A DNA stretch of 64,000 bases from Chrysoperla carnea (GCF_905475395.1 NC_058341.1:74645597-74709596); one strand, 5' to 3'; positions 10,201-20,875 are shown, counted from the first letter of the stretch. Program-made: numbers and translations. Notes: generated by a model not told the origin, from the letters alone.

Positions 10201-12592
10201 AAACTAAAACAATCATACACCGAATTACTTTCGAATTTGACCTCGGCTTATAAAAATAAATATTTCTACCGTATGGTGGAACTTTGTCTACTATAACGAC
10301 TATTATGTATTTTCAGATACTGTGACTGCACTTTGCACGATTAATGCGTCGGAATCTTTGACAGCTTGGCCCATCTTAATTCCACGAACTTGCACTTTCG
10401 CATCAGTATTTCGATTATAATTGCTTTTTATTTTTTTTTTTTATAAAATAAAATTAAAGAATCTTGTTTCATCGGAATTTTACTATCGATATTGAAAACG
10501 AAAATGAGGATGAAAATGAAAATAATGTTGATGAAAATGATGTCAATGATGACGATGCTGACAACGACGGTGTGATTGATGACTATTTAGGTAAATGCGA
10601 TGCAGAAATACGCAATGAAAGTGATTTAGAAAAAAACGAAGATTGAATTATTGTTAAATTGTATTATTGTATAAATATTCTGATCATAAAAAGCAATTAA
10701 TCTGATAAATATTTTACACAATAATGAAAGAAAAAATCAAAATATACAGTTTTGGTCATTTTTCGCTAAAAATAGGATAAAAAAAAATTATATATCGAAA
10801 ACTAAAGGTTGAAAAAAAAGTTGCCCACAAAATTGTATGTATTTCAATTGTCTACAGCTTTTGTACGAAGCTTTTTTTCATTGAACCTTCAGTTTTGGAG
10901 ATAAATAGGAAAACCCAAAAAAGTGAGGTTCTAGAGCTATCTTAAAAATGTAATGAGCTTTATATTACGGCGCATAAAGTGCACTAATAAGGTATTTGAT
11001 TTGATAGTTAAGGGTGCGACAGGTTTTCTATGGGTCGCATAAAGTTAATGAGCATTAGGCTAAGATAATATAACCAACGTGACAGTATATATTTTCTCCT
11101 CTCACTCTTATATGAGAAAAACGCGCACTTTAATAGTGTAGTTGTTGCGTCTTAGATCATACCCATTTCTAGGATTTCGTAAGAAAGCGTGCTTCACGTT
11201 GCGCGCTCTATAATGACGTTTAACGTCGTATTATTGTTAGACAATGAGCACAAATCGCGGTATTAATTATTGTAGTCTAATGTTACATACGTTATACTGC
11301 ATTTGTTTATTTTGTTTAAGTAGGCAATTTACTTAAATTGCTTTACTGTATAAGCCATGTGCCTACTCTGAAATCGTTTCCCACTCTGAAAACTTATTAG
11401 CTTCTCAATTGATGTAAATTGATTTTTAAACTTAAAATAATACAAACAATTGATGATAAACATTGTATATACAGGCTATTTCAACAATTAACAACTAAGT
11501 CAATTGTTTTTTTCTCTTGTTTTAATGTAATTTTAAAAAAGAGGATTGCGCGCGTGCTTGAATAACTTAAAAATATACGATCTTAAAATAAACATCTGGG
11601 TCAATTTGAAAGCTAGGAAGTCGAATAAAAAACGATGTACAAATGTGCACAATTACTGCAACTACAACTTTTATTATTTTATATTTTTTTATTTGTTGCA
11701 CAACGTTTTTGTAATTTATGATATGTTTTTAAACAACCAAAAATGCTTTTTCGTATAGATATATAATATTATTTTACTATTCAAATTAAGATGAGCATTT
11801 CTGTGGGCTGTATTATGCATTTTGTTAAAATATATCCCCTTAAGGACCCACAATACCCAGTTTATTGCTTAATTATACTTGTGGTGTACACTTTTTACCT
11901 GTTTTATTTGAATGGTGATCGAAAAACAACACAATTTGGGCAGTGTTTCTTTTAGTTACCTGTTTCATTTATGTTGTGTCGAGATACGATATTTTATTCT
12001 ATTTTTCACCTTTTTATTTATCTTTCCTATTATTATTTTTTGATTTAATTTTTATTTTTTATTTTTGCTTATTATTTTTACTTAATTTGATTTTTTGTTT
12101 GTTTCAGTTTGTCATTTGGTAAAATTTTTTATTTTGTTTTAGGTGAAAGCAGGCAGTTACATTGTTTTAGAGGGTGTAACATAAAGATTTATTATTATTA
12201 TAATCGGGTAAATAATTTTATTTTTATTTTAAGGGTAATATTTTATTATTATTTGTTTCAGTGTGATGCGGTCTCTTTCGGATTTGTAAATATTTTTTAA
12301 TTTTAAGATTGTTTTAATTTTAAGAGGTTTAATGCTACTGAAGAGGATTGCCAAAGCAATCGAAACCGGTCTAGCTAATTAATAATTTTATAATCTAGCT
12401 AAATATTTTTATTGTGGGTCCTTAAGGGGATATATTTTAACAAAATGCGTTATTTTACTAAATGACCCCAAGTGATTCATAAAAAAGTTAAATAGTAAAA
12501 ATGAAAAATAAATAATAATAGTTTGTACTTACTTGAACTGTTGCTAACGCAACTAATGAAACGATAATGATTAAAAATACGTTAAAATTCAT
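7268..12592 (-). CDS. Gene A: secreted (Ala-Thr-Pro)31 repeat protein, ~142 aa, three exons
   Basis: Predicted exons on the minus strand are 12592-12533 (20 codons, ATG to a GTAAGT donor), 9137-8823 (105 codons, acceptor TTTTTATAG, donor CAG|GTATAT) and 7321-7268 (17 codons plus TAG, acceptor TTTTCAG). All junctions are phase 0 and the frame stays open throughout. Exon 1 is a signal peptide (MNFNVFL, then a hydrophobic core, cleavage likely after ALA). Exon 2 reads FSA, 31 Ala-Thr-Pro units (one Val-Thr-Pro, one Ala-Thr-Gln), then ATAAAAANQ. Exon 3 is basic and Gly/Gln-rich ([17 protein letters not shown]). The product should be secreted. Regular Thr beside Pro and Ala is a good substrate for mucin-type O-glycosylation, and the repeat matches fish antifreeze glycoproteins in composition. 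The same DNA also gives open Leu/Gln and Gly-Val-Ala frames in other readings, but only this one joins the signal exon. Function is unproven; a mucin, silk or antimicrobial role is also possible. Confidence 0.6.
7350..7590 (+). mobile_element. Helitron-like 3' part in intron 2 of gene A
   Basis: Matches 61090-61285 (TTCTGATATACTCAAT, a CGAAGCGGGTGGGTATCA block, ending CTAGTT). A GC-rich short hairpin followed by a CTAG-type terminus is what Helitron 3' ends look like. No Rep/helicase is present, so it is at most a non-autonomous piece. Confidence 0.4.
7640..7750 (+). pseudogene. LINE reverse transcriptase C-terminal relic (intron 2 of gene A)
   Basis: Plus-strand frame reads [23 protein letters not shown], then after a deletion [12 protein letters not shown] and a stop. 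This is the C-terminal tail seen in full at 22.05-22.26 kb and again at 27.3 and 51.5 kb. The downstream LINE 3' end (TTTTTGTATCTTATTGTAAA with an ATT-rich tail, 8755-8800) lies right beside the exon-2 donor of gene A; the part in between is displaced by later insertions. Confidence 0.65.
7930..8500. repeat. Dispersed repeat family R2 (AGGACACAGGGGAACTTACT type)
   Basis: Two partial blocks, about 7960-8030 and 8395-8490, share CGAAGGATCTGCTAG / AAGGACACAGGGGAACTCAC and CAGCCTCTCATTCATCATAT. Related copies lie at 38.69-38.82 kb and 41.86-41.98 kb, in either orientation. Non-coding, intronic in gene A. Confidence 0.5.
8850..9128 (-). repeat. 9-bp coding minisatellite of gene A exon 2
   Basis: Tandem 9-bp units GCT-ACT-CCA with variation almost only at third codon positions (GCT/GCC, ACT/ACA/ACC, CCA/CCC/CCT). 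It is a GC-rich island in very AT-rich surroundings. It encodes 31 tripeptides, with two amino-acid replacements in 93 codons. Confidence 0.85.
9434..9754. mobile_element. Foldback/MITE-like element in intron 1 of gene A
   Basis: Arms of about 80 bp (9434-9517 and 9674-9754) are nearly perfect reverse complements, including CATCTAGGCATATAAATATC and GTTAAGCAATGCATCTAAGT, around a ~155-bp centre. No coding capacity. The outer edges may extend to AGCTTAT motifs at about 9421 and 9779. Confidence 0.7.
9913..10930. mobile_element. ~1-kb element with ~75-bp imperfect terminal inverted repeats
   Basis: 9913-9990 and 10845-10930 are imperfect inverted repeats sharing TTTCCTATTTATCTC, AAAACTGAAGGTTC and TACAAAAG. 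The interior carries the acidic frame at 10464-10646 but no recognisable transposase. A further partial repeat of the terminus lies near 10780-10830. Likely a non-autonomous DNA element within intron 1 of gene A. Confidence 0.5.
10464..10646 (+). CDS. Acidic Asp/Glu/Asn-rich short frame, unrecognised
   Basis: A 60-codon frame from ATG whose middle is almost all D, E and N ([19 protein letters not shown]) and which ends LEKNED. It sits inside the inverted-repeat element. Acidic tails like this occur at the ends of some transposon and chromatin proteins, but low complexity makes any assignment unsafe. It could be the last exon of a lost transposase or chance. Confidence 0.2.
   Translation: MFHRNFTIDIENENEDENENNVDENDVNDDDADNDGVIDDYLGKCDAEIRNESDLEKNED
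10940..11816. other. Intron 1 of gene A, no further gene seen
   Basis: The stretch 10980-11330 is of higher complexity and lower A/T than its surroundings but has no readable protein or known RNA motif. Confidence 0.4.
11817..12452. mobile_element. MITE with ~38-bp terminal inverted repeats
   Basis: The ends are near-perfect inverted repeats: GCATTTTGTTAAAATATATC followed by CCCTTAAGGACCCACAAT on the left, and its complement at 12413-12452. The 636-bp element is AT-rich with no transposase. It lies in intron 1 of gene A, about 80 bp downstream of the signal-exon donor. Confidence 0.75.
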
Positions 12593-12673
12593 TGTAGTTT
12601 ATTTTTGATTGTTTGTTTTCGATAAAACTTTGTTTGTTGTCTAAAACTATAAACCATAAAAGAATTTTCTTTG

Positions 12674-12790
12674 TTTTTGTACAAAAGTTTATTAACAAAT
12701 GGAATTTTTTTCAGAAATTTTTTTATACTAGTTTTTCATACATTTTTTTATACTAGAAAAATTGCTTGCAAATATAAAATTCAGACTTCT
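12674..12790 (-). promoter_or_regulatory. Gene A upstream region: conserved block, decayed TATA
   Basis: 12764-12790 matches blocks upstream of genes B and C (AGAAGTCTGAATTTTATATT then TGCAAGC on the minus strand), about 172 bp before the ATG. At the place where B and C have TATAAATA / TATATAAA (82-90 bp before the ATG), gene A reads GTACAAAAACAA. If that box is the true core promoter, gene A has lost it; the upstream TTTATAT may serve instead. Confidence 0.45.
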
Positions 12791-12876
12791 TATTATTTAA
12801 ACCTCAGCTCAGTAAACTTGCAACACTTAACCTTCTTAAAAAATTGGTAATGGCCTAGCTCTGATCTTAAAAGGGT

Positions 12877-12923
12877 ATACTTCTAACAAACCAAAGTGAC
12901 ACTGAGCAAGATAGAGTGTACAC

Positions 12924-13016
<93 letters not shown>

Positions 13017-13050
13017 GCTCAGTAGTGGCACTTTGGTTTGATAGAATACT
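12877..13050. mobile_element. Small inverted-repeat element with a (TA)n core
   Basis: Inverted flanks (AACAAACCAAAGTG.CACT at left and its complement AGTGGCACTTTGGTTTGATA at right) enclose a long pure TA run at about 12936-13012. The paired flanks make this look like a tiny TIR element whose core has expanded, not a chance microsatellite. Confidence 0.6.
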
Positions 13051-14200
13051 AACATCGTAAAATGAAAACGAAATCCATTTAAATGGAATTAGTTTTCAAT
13101 CACATTGTTTCAATTGAATTCAATCATAATGTTTGTTGGGTAATAATTATTACTCATAAAAAATTATGATGTCCTTATGATCTCCTCAACCAGATTCAGG
13201 AATAAAGTTGTTAAAAAAGAAAATTGAGTTTTCATCCTTGATCTGCCCGTTTATAGTTAACCAATCAAAAATAAATTAAACAAAAGTAGCAGAGTTTGAT
13301 GGGGACATCATGTTCTGACGTCAGTTTGGCCTAATTTTCCGAGTTGCTTTAATTGTCAATTTAGATCATAAACGGTAATAGGTAGAATAAAACTTTAAAT
13401 TAGAAATTTGATCCTCATATAAAAACTAATATGATTTATTTAAAACCTTGTTTTCGAAAATCGTTGGCTTTCGGATGAAATACGACTTAAAAAAATGCCA
13501 TTGCATTTAATCACTACTCAAATGTCAAGTTGTTTTATCAATTAAAATAATCAGATTAATTTAATCGTATTTTTCGATTTTGGGCTATTTGCTTGATAGT
13601 TAATATAATTACATAGTCATTCAACTTTTGAGAGCCTACTTAAAAAAAATCTTGTCTTATTTCAAAATACCCATAAATGGTCTATAAAATAACCAGTTAC
13701 ATTTATTTAAATATTAATGAATAAGCCAATTTTTCGGATGGTTGTTATTATTATGTTATTCGCTCCGTGCATGTTTTATTTCACAGAGTTACCATAGTAA
13801 CGATAGAATCTTTTTTAATACTGCTTTATTACTATAATTGTATGGATGGAAATATAAGTCTATGGATTATACATTTAAAAAATCTTATTTGTGCAATTTC
13901 TTTATTTTCAGAATTTCTAATGCAACAATTTTAACTTTAAATTTGACATTTACTTTACCATTTCCAAATTTTATAACAGCGCTGCGGTCGATTTAGCTTT
14001 CCTCACTACCTAATCTACTGTGCTCCCTACCAATACTTTGCACTTATTTCACACTGTGAGCTCGAACAAACAGAAGTAATAAAACAGGACAGTTGAAAAT
14101 CTGTAAAGAGTACCTATTTGTATAAATAACAAATATTTACAAATTTTCCTTTCATCATTGTCCTTGGTGTTAAACAAGTGGTAGTGTAATAACTATTTAC
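13051..14200. other. No gene seen
   Basis: AT-rich sequence upstream of gene A. No open frame of note, no splice-linked exon, no repeat with clear ends. Confidence 0.5.
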
Positions 14201-14590
14201 AAAATTAATTGAAAAAAAGCGCGAGAAAACTGATTGTTTCAAAGTCAAAGATGAACTAAAATTAAGTTGGGACTAAGTTCATCAGCTGCTATACATGGTC
14301 TCTAGGAACTTATTCTGGACAATTGGAGCTTTCTTTGGGGCGTTGAAGGCTGTAAGCTGTATCTGTTAAGGAAATTTGATCGAAATCCGATTAACGATAG
14401 CGGATAATTAACTATAGTATCCCATAACAAGCAATTGTAGCAGATTTTTGTTGAATGCATAAGCAGATTTTTGCCAAGCCAGTTAAACGCGCGTTTAAAC
14501 ACTCTGATAAGGACTATGGTTAATTTGAATTGAGATCGAATAACGTAACAGGGTGTAGATTTATCTAAAAGGAACAAGAATTTAAAGAAA
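14200..14590. repeat. Dispersed repeat family R3, copy 1
   Basis: Shares GAACTAAGTTCATCAG-type, TACATGGTCTCTAGGAA and TGGAGCTTTCTTTGG blocks with 57770-58200 and, more loosely, with 38330-38640. A second part of the family (TGATGTCTGAATATTATACT, CTCAAAATATTGTTGATAT) follows at 15005-15110, and again at 42240-42320 and 58420-58480, so the full element is probably about 1 kb. Non-coding. Confidence 0.55.
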
Positions 14591-14828
14591 CCTGACTACT
14601 CTCAAGCACGTCTGAATATGGGAGATCCCAGATTTCAGAATCTAAAAAGGACTTCAGAAATTAAAAAGGACTGTCCCAGTATTGACACCTTATATTGCTA
14701 GTGAGAGTTTTGGGCTCAGCGCTCTCGTATAGAACCAGATTCTGCTGCCATTAATGAAATATCAACACCAAGAATTGTATTCTATTCAATTGCAAGTTGA
14801 ATACAACCCTCAGTAAAAACATATTTAC

Positions 14829-14953
14829 ACAATTTGGGATTAGAAAAATTTAACTCGTTTGCGATAGGTGCACAAGATTATATTGTGCACCTAAGTTTAT
14901 AAGACTGGTATTGTTGAGAGCAAACGAGTTAAATTTGTCTAATCCCAAATTAG
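14829..14953. repeat. Nested hairpin
   Basis: AATTTGGGATTAGA...TTTAACTCGTTTGC pairs with GCAAACGAGTTAAATTTGTC...AATCCCAAATT. Inside it, GGTGCACAA pairs with TTGTGCACC. Looks like a compact foldback element or a potential small-RNA hairpin. It lies inside R3-like sequence. Confidence 0.6.
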
Positions 14954-15299
14954 AAGTCCCTAGTCCCAAATTAGCAGGGAAACCCCGATAGTAAAGTTAA
15001 TTAGTTATCAGTATAAAAACTTGTATGATGTCTGAATATTATACTCAAAATATTGTTGATATAAAATGGAAAATTTCACAATGTGCAATGCGCCCTTGGC
15101 TATAGATAGTACTGTGCTATCTGTGTTAATATTATTTTTCGATCTATTAAAAAAATGCACAATAAATTTTTGAGTAATTGGTATCTTTGCGTCTATGTTA
15201 TTAGCGAATTTCCAAAGGAAATGGAGTTAGCGAATTTCCAAAGGAAATGTAATTTTGTACTGATTATGAAAAAATTTCTTCATATATATACAGGATGTC

Positions 15300-15560
15300 T
15301 CCTTAAGTTGGCTACATATGAGAAAATATTTTATTTTAAGGTTTAGGAAAATTTTATTATTATTTCAAAAATCCCTGTCTGTAGACCATATAGAACATAT
15401 AATAAGGAAAATGATTCAGGAAACCACTACCGAGATGGTGGTAGATGTAGGAGTTTATTTGAAAAAACAATTGTGAAAGAACATTACACGAAGGTGGATA
15501 CGTTGAGGCAAAAACGAACTGAGGGTAACTGTTTAGGAATGAATTTTTAACGATGTGAAT
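15300..15560 (+). pseudogene. Possible transposase C-terminal fragment (IS630/mariner-like)
   Basis: The plus strand reads, with a frame break, a helical segment of the kind DHIEHIIRK...ETTTEMVVDV followed by basic residues. An inverted, better related copy at 15770-15915 reads VDHLEQVIRK, VQGITPEICR, SVFKEF. This resembles the C-terminal end of IS630-Tc1-mariner type transposases, which end after a short helical region beyond the catalytic core. No catalytic DDE/D motif is present, so the call rests on a general pattern. Confidence 0.3.
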
Positions 15561-15769
15561 GTTTTGACCATTTCAATTTGAAATTAAATTTTGAAAATCC
15601 TACTTATAAAACACGTTATCTGATATCCAAATTAACCAGTCATCGTAATTTAAATGTTTAATTACTAATTTGAAACATTTGTAACAAAATAATTAATACA
15701 GACTATTTATTTTTCATACATTACGATACAATTATAATTGTTGACGTAAGTAAAAATAGTTATTTTCAG

Positions 15770-15915
15770 TTCATTTTTGCCGCAAGATATCCACCTTCGC
15801 GCCCAATACATGCAATTGTTCTTTAACAAAATTCTTTAAATACACTCCTGCATATCTCAGGAGTGATTCCTTGAACCGTTTTCCTTATTACCTGTTCTAA
15901 ATGGTCTACATTTGT
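15770..15915 (-). pseudogene. Inverted copy of the transposase-like fragment
   Basis: Minus-strand relative of 15370-15535. Shared landmarks are GTAGACCAT.TAGAAC, TAATAAGGAAAA and a CGAAGGTGGATA block. Together the two copies form an imperfect inverted repeat of ~600 bp, which could be the two ends of one rearranged element. Confidence 0.35.
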
Positions 15916-16109
15916 AAACGACACCCTTCAATTTGTGAACATCCTGTATATTCGATGTCAAGAGTGAATAGCAGAATGTTAATATTTTCGAAAGCAGGTT
16001 TGCGCAAAGTACAACCTTTTGAATTTGTTCAAAATAAAAAATATATTTGTATTTTTTTATCAGTTTCAAGCAAAAATCAGTTTCAATCTATGAGGGAATT
16101 CGCTTAGTC

Positions 16110-16780
16110 TACGCAGCTCCAGCGCTACGAATGTTTTTATTTTTGTTATCATCATATTTTATGTTTTTATTTAACCCTGCGTTTCCTTGTGTGTTTTTTC
16201 TAGATTTATTTATTATTGTGTACCATAATCAATAAGATTTTTTTGGTAAATATTTTCTCGTAAAATGTTGATGACATTATTTTTAATTTTTTTTCAAAAA
16301 GTTTAATGCTCTTTTAATAAGACTTTTAGCCGTATCGATTATTAAGGTGATTGGAAAAAGAGTTTAGTAGTAGATTTCTACTTATTTCTTTTAATCCAAT
16401 TCATAGTGATAACGTTATTATTGAGAGTTATTTCCATATGTTCTAATGTGATTCGATTGTTTTCTAAATTTTTAACGGTGAAATTAATTCTTTTGTGATA
16501 ATTATTAAAAACTTCAAAATCATTCTTTTCTATAATTATTAAATAATAATCTACATATTTCTTAATGAGTAAAGGTAAATTTGCGATTTATTTAATTTTC
16601 TTGCGGTAAGCTTTTTTCAGAAAATTCCTCTAAGGTTAACAGACCTTTCCCCATCGGTAGTCCAAATAATTGCCTGTTGGCAACATAGTTAAAATATGAC
16701 AAATTTTCAACTGTTTACATATAAATGGTATAATAAATGTCAAATTTAAATTATTGAAAATAAATAACAATTAATTGCTA
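16110..16780. other. No gene seen
   Basis: AT-rich; may hold the 5' region of the LINE that follows, but nothing specific can be read. Confidence 0.4.
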
Positions 16781-17760
16781 AAGAAACTGTCACGAAACTG
16801 AAAGACAATATAAACAATTATACGAGTCAAACTGAAAATTTTGAGATTGAGAAACATAATGTTATCTGTAGACCAAGTGCATCTTCCCAATCATTTCTGC
16901 CAAAAAGTCTAGAAATGGCTCAAACAACGCCAAAAAAAGAAAATCCTAGTTCTAATATACTAGAAAATCATATTTGCGGAAATAAATTCAGGAAAAAGTA
17001 ACCATCCAATGACAAGGTAATGACTTAACCATTGTCGAGTCTAAGCTCTGAAAAATCTTTCTTAACCGCCAGGAAAAAAGCTCCGACACCCGTAAACAAG
17101 AAAATAGATCAAGTACCTACAACCAATTTTCGTGTGCAGTATTTTCTCTTGAAAAGGACTTGACATCAGCTGGCTTTATAAAGAAGTATACTTGCAAGGT
17201 TTTGAACAACCAAATCAAGATAATCCCTCTCGACACGTACCACAACTAAGGAGGGTATAATAACCGAATTTGCGGATTTGGGTTATGTTTTTGAAAACGT
17301 GGCAAATATTAAACATGCCAACCAAAGCACCTCTACTAATGTTTTTCATCGATTTAAAGCCGAATGAAAACAAGTAAACAAGTCAAGTTTGAGTATCTAA
17401 ACAAAAAAAGAGAACTTCTTCAATTTAAAGTGCCAAAGATTCGGACACACTCAGAATATTTTTTGCACGTATCGGTGTGTTAAGTGTACCGAAACCAGCC
17501 CACTAGTGCGTGTAATAAAACTCGTGATGTGCCAACCGAATTATTTGGACTGTTTCTGTGAACTGTGGTGCGAAGTCACTCAACAAATTATAGGGGTTGT
17601 GAAATATATTAAAAAACTCTTGCACAAAAAACAAGGAGACTCCAATTCTCTTGATCCACCTCGCAAATACATCAGACATAAGTTTAGTTATACAGAAGTA
17701 GCCCGTAGCCAATATTCCACTATAAGTGTTGATGCCGCCACTGATAACGGAAAAAGTTCT
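16780..17760 (+). pseudogene. Jockey-like LINE ORF1 (gag-like) relic
   Basis: Pieces in several plus-strand frames read in the right order for a non-LTR retrotransposon ORF1. There is an N-terminal polar region, then FADLGYVFENVANIKH, then a zinc-knuckle region CQRFGHTQNIFCTYRCVKC followed by a decayed second knuckle, then the tail KYIKKLLHKKQ...SYTEVARSQY. In jockey-type ORF1 proteins this is the nucleic-acid-binding CCHC region. At least three stops or frameshifts make it non-functional. No ORF2 follows directly. Confidence 0.65.
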
Positions 17761-17940
17761 AATGACAATTTTACTATTTTTAAGAATTATTATTTTTTAA
17801 ATTATATATCAATTATAAGCGAAGAGACCATGATGTAAATAAATATCGTATGCATGATTAAAAGTAAACAAAAACAAAAAGTAGTACTACAAAAACTTTA
17901 TAAAGAGTTATAATGAAAAGTAAATTTCTCGTACCATTTC

Positions 17941-19105
17941 TTACTTTATTATATTATAAATATAATAAAGTATTGTGATCGAAAAAAAAATCGATATCGG
18001 GTATTCAACGGAAAGTGGTTTTTAAAAAATGTTGCGTCCGTCGGTATGTCGGTCTGTCGGTATGTCCATCGGTACATAGGTTCAGTTTGGTCATAATTCC
18101 AGACGATTTTTTCATTTTTCCTTAGGCCTTTTTTAAGGGTACTTCCCTCTAGGCCAAAACAGGATTTTTGGGGTTTTCTCAAAAACGGCTCTAACCATTT
18201 CGATTAAACTGGGCACAAGGCTAGACCTTAAGGTGTTCCTAGGATTGGTATAAGCCACATATCCGGGAAAATTCAAGAAGGCCTACATCCTTGGGAAAAA
18301 CTCTTTTTTTTGGGTTTTCGCACAAATGGCTCTAATGATTTCGATTAAACTAGGCACAATGCTAGACCTTAAGGTGTTCCTAGGATTGGTATAAGCCACA
18401 TATCCAGGAAAATTCAAGAAGGCCCACACTCTTGGGAAAAACTTTTTTTTGGGTTTTTTCTCAAAGACGGCTCTAACGATTTCGATTAAACTAGGCACAA
18501 GGCTAGACCTTAAGGTGTTCCTAGGATTGTTATAAGCCACATATCCGGGAAAATTCGAGAAGGCCCACACTCTTGGGTAAAATTTTTTTGGGTTTTCTCA
18601 AAGACGGCACTAACAATTTCGATTAAACTGGGCACAAGGCTAGACCTTAAGGTGTTTCTAGGATAGGTATAGGCAACATATCAGGAAAATTCGATAAGGC
18701 CCACACCCTTGGGAAAACCTTTTTTTTTGGGCTTTTCTCAAAAATGGTTCCAACGATTTCAATTTAACTTGGCACAAGGCTAAACCAAAAGGTGTTCCTA
18801 GGATTGGTATAAGTAACATATCCGGGAAAATTCTAGAAGGCCACACCCTAGGGAAAACATTTCAAAATACAGGAAAATGGGATTTTCTAGGGAGTGAAAG
18901 TTATATCAACAAGGTCCTAGGTTTGATATAACTACCCTCTGGGACCCTTTCCCCTGGAGCCCAGGAGCTGGAGAAAAAAACTTAATTAAGCCAAATTAGT
19001 GAAGTTACGAAACTAAAGCTTTTCCTTGTTTTTAAATAATTCTTACAATAATATATCAATTTTATAATATAATAAAGTCTTGTCCGATGTTTACGACCGT
19101 TTATT
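17941..19105. mobile_element. Composite element R4, copy 1, with five ~140-bp internal tandem repeats
   Basis: One end is CTTTATTATATTATAAATATAATAAAGTATTGTGATCG (itself a palindrome); the other is TTTTATAATATAATAAAGTC, then TTGTCCGATGTTTACGACCG. Inside, 18165-18845 holds about five ~140-bp tandem units (ACGATTTCGATTAAACTAGG, CTAGACCTTAAGGTGTTCCT, ATATCCGGGAAAATTC). A run of GTCGGTATGTCGGTCTGTCG lies near 18040. Other copies are at 22.4-23.1, 23.15-24.39 and 45.2-45.7 kb. The open frames here are the tandem repeats read through, not genes. Confidence 0.65.
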
Positions 19106-19740
19106 TATATTTTGTGCACTGATGAATTTACTAGGAGAACTAAACTTAATGCTTGCCACTTTCCAATTTACTTTATTTAGGTGCTGAAAACATGCTTAAA
19201 AAGTTCTAGCAGATTCGGATTCATATTTTTTGAAATGTTGCAAATTAAATGTGAAAAAATTTTTCGAAAAAAAAGATTTTGTTAAATAACTTTTTTAATA
19301 AAATTACAAAAGAAGTTTGTAAGGTAAAATATTCTGCGGAAAAAGAGCTAAATTTTTTCCCTGTAAACCTTTTAGTAATTATTTTTCGAGTTATTTAACG
19401 ATAAAGACAATAATGACAACAAGGAAGAGGCCTATAGTATATATCGCACTTATCATCTTGGTTATAAACAAACAGGTTTTTTACCGTTATTTTAACACAA
19501 TTATTAAGAATTTTATTGAGCAGAAAGTTATGGCCTTAAAACTAAATACCTTAACAGGAGCATACAATCGGAAAGAGTTCATTTTTCATTTGATAATTTC
19601 ATTATTACGTGTAAAGCATCAACGTGTTGTTTTTGAAGTTCAATGAAGTTCAATCTATTATTTTTGATCTTATATTCGTTCAAAGAAGAGTAAAATAGCG
19701 AAATAATAACACAAGAAACAAACACAAGAAATAATTCTGA
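19106..19740. other. No gene seen
   Basis: AT-rich sequence; the frame at 19413-19646 has no recognisable similarity and is probably chance. Confidence 0.4.
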
Positions 19741-20500
19741 GGGATTACAAAAACTTGTGGCTCACTAGAGATAAACAAAGAATTTTAGAGTCCAGGTTTA
19801 GCACCTTATACCAAAACATGATAACTAATGATTCAGTAGAGCCATACCTAAATTACAATATAAACTTTGCAAAGATAAGACTAATTAGCCAATTGAGAAT
19901 GGCAGGCATTTTAAAAATAAAAATCACCGCCAATAGTCTCACACATAAAAGGCTTCAACACCAAATATGTGACATTTGTAACAGAGAGCAGCCAGAAACC
20001 ATTACTCATTTGATCTTAACTTGCCCGATCTATAATTCCTTAAGAAAACACTATTTAGAAAAATACTTAGTCTCAAACCTCAATTTAGAAAACCAAATAA
20101 TTAACCTTCTGACGATCCCTACAACTAACAAACTAAATGACATATATTATTATGTCTGCAACGCATTAAAAATGAGAAGCTTTATCCAGTTCGGATAACC
20201 AAAAAAGAAAAAAGAAATAAATAAAATAAATGATGTACAAATTTAGAAATTTAAACAATTTTTTTTTACCAATTAACAAATAGAACTGTTCAATTATTTT
20301 CTTAAACTAAAAGTCTGTATAAAATTTAGATAATTTAATTAATGTGTAAAATAAATAAAACTACTTAGTAATAAGGATAATACTAATAATTTAATTATAA
20401 GATTAGTGCTAAGCAAATTTGTAAAAGACATCTGTAGCTACCCCTGTAAAGCTTAATTGCAAAATACAGAAAAAATTATTATTATTATTATTATATAAAT
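19740..20500 (+). pseudogene. LINE 3' end: ORF2 C-terminal region with CCHC motif
   Basis: A 147-codon plus-strand frame (19755-20198) is intact. It contains the region after the reverse transcriptase: RLISQLRMAG and then CDICNREQPETITHLILTCP, a C-x2-C-x9-H-x4-C cluster found at the C-terminus of many LINE ORF2 proteins. About 280 bp of 3' UTR follows and ends in a (ATT)n tail near 20476-20493, typical for these elements. The upstream ORF2 is missing, as expected for 5'-truncated LINE insertion. Clade cannot be fixed by eye (I, jockey and R1-like elements are possible). Confidence 0.7.
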
Positions 20501-20875
20501 TCGTTCAAATATCGAATTTTTGATTTATCCCAACAGTCATCAATATTTTCTTGGCTGTCAAGTTCTTTATTCAATAAAAAATAATGAAATTTATATTTTC
20601 TCCGCTAAACTGTCTGGTATTAAATATACATATTAGCGTTACATGTGAATTTTGGATATTACTGATTTGGATTGCTTATATTTTCCCGCTAGTGCTACAA
20701 GTTGGATTCGTTCACTCAAGATTTTTACATCGCTGTAATTAGATTACACAGGTCTGCAAAAAAAATTTTTTTGTCAGCTGCATGAGATATTTTTACTAAA
20801 TTGTATGTTTTAGAATGCGCTGATTTCAGAAGTGATGGCCTTTTTTTTCTATCACGTAAGGTTTTTTTTGCAAAT
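20501..20875. other. No gene seen
   Basis: AT-rich sequence between the LINE tail and the pseudogene on the opposite strand. Confidence 0.4.

Noticed and set aside
12867-13055. Tyr-Ile repeat proteins at the TA runs (also 52753-52947)
   Set aside because: Pure dinucleotide microsatellites translate as Tyr-Ile in any frame; no gene evidence.
17949-18846. Conserved-looking frames with FPGYVAYTNPRNTLRSS repeats (also 22.9, 23.7-24.3 and 45.3 kb)
   Set aside because: They follow the 140-bp tandem units of element R4 and break at every unit; similarity between them is DNA repeat similarity, not protein conservation.
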